Shown: piece by piece, positions 8,441 to 10,756 of the stretch
How positions within the stretch are numbered: position 1 is the stretch's first letter
Layout: each line of letters opens with the position of its first letter
Assembly (NCBI GenBank): GCA_963169595.1
Contig: CAUJFM010000015.1
Span: 1-10,756 of the forward strand
Origin: Bacteroidota bacterium
Lineage (GTDB): Bacteria > Bacteroidota > Bacteroidia > Flavobacteriales_F > PHOS-HE28
Direction of reading: 5' to 3'
DNA length: 10,756 nt
The notes under the pieces: model-generated
Databases searched by the model: none
What the model was told of the DNA's origin: nothing
Seen by the model: only the letters and a program-made list of their open reading frames with translations
Made by a program: the position numbers and the translations under genes

Positions 8441-9238
8441 TCACTCCGGCTTCACCTGCCGCAGCTTGTCGGCCACCTCCTCGGGCAGGTATTGGAAGAA
8501 GGTATCGCCGCGCAGACCGAGCCGGAGCGTTTCCAGCGGGATCACCTCTTCCGGCGCGATATTTCCCAGGTTGACGTTGGCCCCCAATTGCTTGATGAAC
8601 CACACCTGCTGCGACTTTTGCGGTGCCTCCCACAGGATGTCCTGGGCAGCCACCTTGGCCAGAATGCGGTTCACCAGTGCGGTGTGCGCATGGCCGCTGG
8701 GCCGGTAGATGCCCACCGTGCCGCTCTCGCGCGCCTCGGCGATCACCTTCCAACTGCCGGCGTCAAGCTCGGTGCGCATCATGTTCACCCACTTCGCCGG
8801 GCTGATGAGGATGCCCGATTCCTTGGAACCCACCTCGCTCAGCACCGTGAAGTGCTTCGCCAGGTCGGTGATGTACTTGCACTTCTCCTTGGGCGGCATG
8901 TTGATGGAGCCGTCCGAGACCTCCACCATGTCCAGCCCCAGCTGGTCCACCAGCTTGCGGTAATCCTTCAGCTGACCGCGGGCCACGAAGGCCTCGAACA
9001 AGGTGCCGCCCAGGTAGACCCGGATCCCCGAGCCTTGGTACAGCTTCACCTTCTCCTTCAGCCGCGGGGTGACCAGCGAGGTGCCGAACCCCAGCTTGAT
9101 CAGGTCCACCAGGTGTCCGCTCGACTCGATGAGGTCCTCGGCCTGCCGCATGGACAGGCCCTTGTCCATCACCATGGTGACGCCTTCCTCACGCGGTTTG
9201 GTGCTGCGCGAGGGGATGTGCGTGATGGCAAAGTTCAT
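8441..9238 (-). CDS. comA: Phosphosulfolactate synthase (ComA-like)
   Basis: 265 residues over the full length of the ComA/YitD family. The known reaction joins sulfite to phosphoenolpyruvate, giving (2R)-3-phospho-2-sulfolactate-type product, the first step towards coenzyme M in methanogens and sulfolactate in Bacillus spores. Family blocks visible in order: KPREEGVTMVMDKG (14-27), DLIKLGFGTS (45-54), GGTLFE (77-82), MVEVSDG (104-110), SEVGSKE (134-140), EARESG (168-173), and ILWEAPQKSQQ (201-211) with ANVNLGNI (220-227). These are TIM-barrel strand ends. The ATG overlaps the TGA of the upstream TPR gene (ATGA), indicating translational coupling. No comB, comC or sulfopyruvate decarboxylase gene is in the window, so the end product is unknown. 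In Bacteroidota a route to sulfolactate or to cysteate for sulfonolipids is conceivable but unproven. The name follows the archaeal enzyme and is unrelated to competence ComA. Confidence 0.88.
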   Translation of the reverse strand: MNFAITHIPSRSTKPREEGVTMVMDKGLSMRQAEDLIESSGHLVDLIKLGFGTSLVTPRLKEKVKLYQGSGIRVYLGGTLFEAFVARGQLKDYRKLVDQLGLDMVEVSDGSINMPPKEKCKYITDLAKHFTVLSEVGSKESGILISPAKWVNMMRTELDAGSWKVIAEARESGTVGIYRPSGHAHTALVNRILAKVAAQDILWEAPQKSQQVWFIKQLGANVNLGNIAPEEVIPLETLRLGLRGDTFFQYLPEEVADKLRQVKPE

Positions 9239-10647
9239 TTCCGATAAAGGTCAAGCAGATGAATGATCTGGGGCATGGCGGCCGCTTCGGGCATATGCTC
9301 CAGCAGCAGCACGTGCGAGGCATGGTCGGCCATCAGGGCCTCCTCCAGCTCGAGCAGCGCCTGTTGTTCGCGCCCCGCACGCAGCAGGTAGCTCACCAGA
9401 CGGTACCGGTAGCGCGGGTTCAACTTGTGCACCTGCTCGCTCTCCTTCAGCTTGCGCAGGGCTGCCTCCGGCCCCTTCAATTGCAGTAGCAGGTCGGCAT
9501 GGTCCAACCAGCCGTCCAAACTTTCCGGCTCCAGTTGGTGCAGGCGCTCGAAGGCCGCGAAAGCCTCCTCGTTGCGACCGAGCCTGGCCAGTACACTGCC
9601 CATGTAGTACCACGCATCCCCGTTCTCAGGCGCGATGCGTGTGGCGTTCTCCAGGTCCTTCACGGCCTCCGCACCGCGTCCCTGCATGTCCTTCACCACA
9701 CCGCGCCCCACCCAGGCGTCCACCCAGTTGGGGTCCAGCGCGATGGCCTGGTCGTAGTGGATGAGCGCCTGCTCGAAGCGTTCCATCTTCTCGTAGCACT
9801 CACCGATGTAGCTGAAGGTGACCGCCTGGGGACCATCGTGCGGTAGGGTCTCCTCGTAGCAGGCAATGGCCTCGGCGTAACGCCCCATCACCAGCAGGTT
9901 GCGGGCCTTGCTGAAATAGGCCGATGTGAACCGCTCCTCGATGACGATGCACAGGTCCAACGCCTCGTTGCTCTCCTCCAGCCGCTCCATGCGGGCCAGG
10001 GCGTTGCCCAGGTTGTACCAGGCTACGAACGAGTAGGGGTGATCGTTGGTGAACTCCTTGAAATAGGCCACGGCCGCCTGGTGGGTCTCCATCAGGTCGA
10101 AGCAGTAGGCCAGCTCGTACAGCACGGCCTCGTTCTCCGGATTGATCTCCAAGGCCTTCTTCAGGCTATCAATGGCCAGATCGAAGGCCTCCACGTTCTC
10201 ATACTCGAACGCCAGGTCCAGGTGGATGTCATCCAATCCTTCCTCGGCCAGGTCCAGTGCGCGCTTGTAGTGCTCGATGGCCCGACGGTAGTTCCGCAGC
10301 TGGCTGTGGATCCCGGCCTTCATCAGGTGCACCTCATCGTTGAAGGGCTCCAGCTTGCCGATGGCATCCAGCACCTCCAAAGCCTTGTTCAACTTCCCCT
10401 GCCCGATGAGGATGTTCGCCTCGCTGAACAGCAGGTCGATCGAACCGGGATGCTGCTGACGGGCATAGTCCAGCACCTCCTGGGCACGACGCAGGTCGTT
10501 CTGCTCCAGGTAATGCTCGATGATGAGCTCGAACTCCTCAACGTCGAAGAAATAGTGACCGTTGCTGTGCAGCATGGCCTCGTAGCGTTGGACGCAGTCG
10601 CGCTGATCGTCGTTCCGCTCGGGCAGATGGGGGGAGCCTTCGTTCAT
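9235..10647 (-). CDS. Tetratricopeptide repeat (TPR) protein, cytoplasmic scaffold-like
   Basis: 470 residues made almost entirely of about twelve degenerate 34-residue TPR units. Clear ones include AVLYELAYCFDLMETHQAAV, AWYNLGNALARMERLEESNE, TFSYIGECYEKMERFEQALI and AWYYMGSVLARLGRNEEAFA. TPR arrays form right-handed superhelices that bind protein partners; no enzymatic domain is present. There is no signal peptide or membrane segment, so it should be cytoplasmic. I start at the ATG at 10647 (MNEGSPHLPERN). The frame also has a TTG at 10677, but that lies inside the TAAATTTG promoter box. It is the first gene of the five-gene run and its stop overlaps the next start. Similar long TPR proteins are common in Bacteroidota, often near aroE in my recollection. 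Function and partners are unknown. Confidence 0.9.
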   Translation of the reverse strand: MNEGSPHLPERNDDQRDCVQRYEAMLHSNGHYFFDVEEFELIIEHYLEQNDLRRAQEVLDYARQQHPGSIDLLFSEANILIGQGKLNKALEVLDAIGKLEPFNDEVHLMKAGIHSQLRNYRRAIEHYKRALDLAEEGLDDIHLDLAFEYENVEAFDLAIDSLKKALEINPENEAVLYELAYCFDLMETHQAAVAYFKEFTNDHPYSFVAWYNLGNALARMERLEESNEALDLCIVIEERFTSAYFSKARNLLVMGRYAEAIACYEETLPHDGPQAVTFSYIGECYEKMERFEQALIHYDQAIALDPNWVDAWVGRGVVKDMQGRGAEAVKDLENATRIAPENGDAWYYMGSVLARLGRNEEAFAAFERLHQLEPESLDGWLDHADLLLQLKGPEAALRKLKESEQVHKLNPRYRYRLVSYLLRAGREQQALLELEEALMADHASHVLLLEHMPEAAAMPQIIHLLDLYRK

Positions 10648-10674
10648 GGGCGGTCCTGAGGGTCCAGGCCTCCA

Positions 10675-10682
10675 CAAATTTA
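10675..10682 (-). promoter_or_regulatory. Bacteroidota -7 promoter box (TAAATTTG) of the TPR-comA-rhodanese-dedA-aroE run
   Basis: TAAATTTG on the minus strand is an exact TAnnTTTG match, 27 bases before the ATG at 10647, and it stands out as AT-rich in GC-rich surroundings. The expected transcription start lies just after the box, giving a leader of roughly 20 bases. No TTG is visible at the canonical -33 spacing, as is common for weaker promoters of the phylum. Confidence 0.5.
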
Positions 10683-10756
10683 GGCCTTTCGCCCTGCCGC
10701 CGACCTTGCCGGTCCGCGCTTATCAACAGGAGCCGGTGCATCGCACAGGTGAACAC

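Noticed and set aside
10719..10727. TTATCAACA, one mismatch from the DnaA box TTATCCACA.
   Set aside because: A single imperfect copy with no AT-rich region or further boxes nearby; no support for an origin.
10683..10756. Edge sequence with two possibilities: a minus-strand tail ending in KRGPARSAAGRKA at the TAA at 10682-10680, or a plus-strand gene start near 10736 (AGGAG then GTG).
   Set aside because: About 25 codons without recognisable sequence; either could be chance in GC-rich DNA, and the flanking sequence needed to decide is outside the window.

Overview
The window is GC-rich DNA from a member of the Bacteroidota, most likely a high-GC Flavobacteriales-type lineage. Four things point there. 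Two secreted proteases end in a type IX secretion system (T9SS) C-terminal sorting domain. Exact TAnnTTTG boxes, the Bacteroidota -7 promoter element, lie upstream of two genes. There is a small one-helix protein of a kind I associate with this phylum. A Bacteroidota-style cluster contains a TPR protein, phosphosulfolactate synthase and shikimate dehydrogenase. This assignment is by motif recognition only; no database was consulted.

Layout. Positions 1-150 (+) hold the last 49 codons of a gene whose tail resembles YdcF/DUF218 proteins. It meets, stop to stop with 3 bases between, the first of two tandem minus-strand paralogs (154-2379 and 2481-4037). Both encode secreted lysyl-endopeptidase-like serine proteases with signal peptide, prodomain, S1 protease domain and T9SS sorting domain. 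The downstream copy carries two extra beta-rich domains. A strong GC hairpin lies between them. Next on the minus strand is uvrB (4178-6226), the damage-recognition helicase of nucleotide excision repair, with an exact TACCTTTG box almost touching its start codon. A 211-base divergent spacer follows, then a 53-codon plus-strand membrane protein gene (6438-6599).

Positions 6606-10647 form a tight five-gene minus-strand run in the order TPR protein, phosphosulfolactate synthase (ComA-like), single-domain rhodanese, DedA membrane protein, shikimate dehydrogenase (aroE). The first two genes overlap by four bases (ATGA); the other spacings are 68, 7 and 14 bases. An exact TAAATTTG box stands 27 bases before the TPR start. 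The run combines sulfur chemistry (sulfite-using ComA and a sulfurtransferase), lipid-carrier recycling (DedA) and aromatic biosynthesis (AroE).

The last 74 bases (10683-10756) hold nothing I can assign. I found no tRNA, rRNA, CRISPR, insertion sequence or phage genes. No wholly new system is evident. The parts most worth a second look are the paired Lys-C-like proteases, the ComA-rhodanese pairing, DedA beside aroE, and the small membrane protein.
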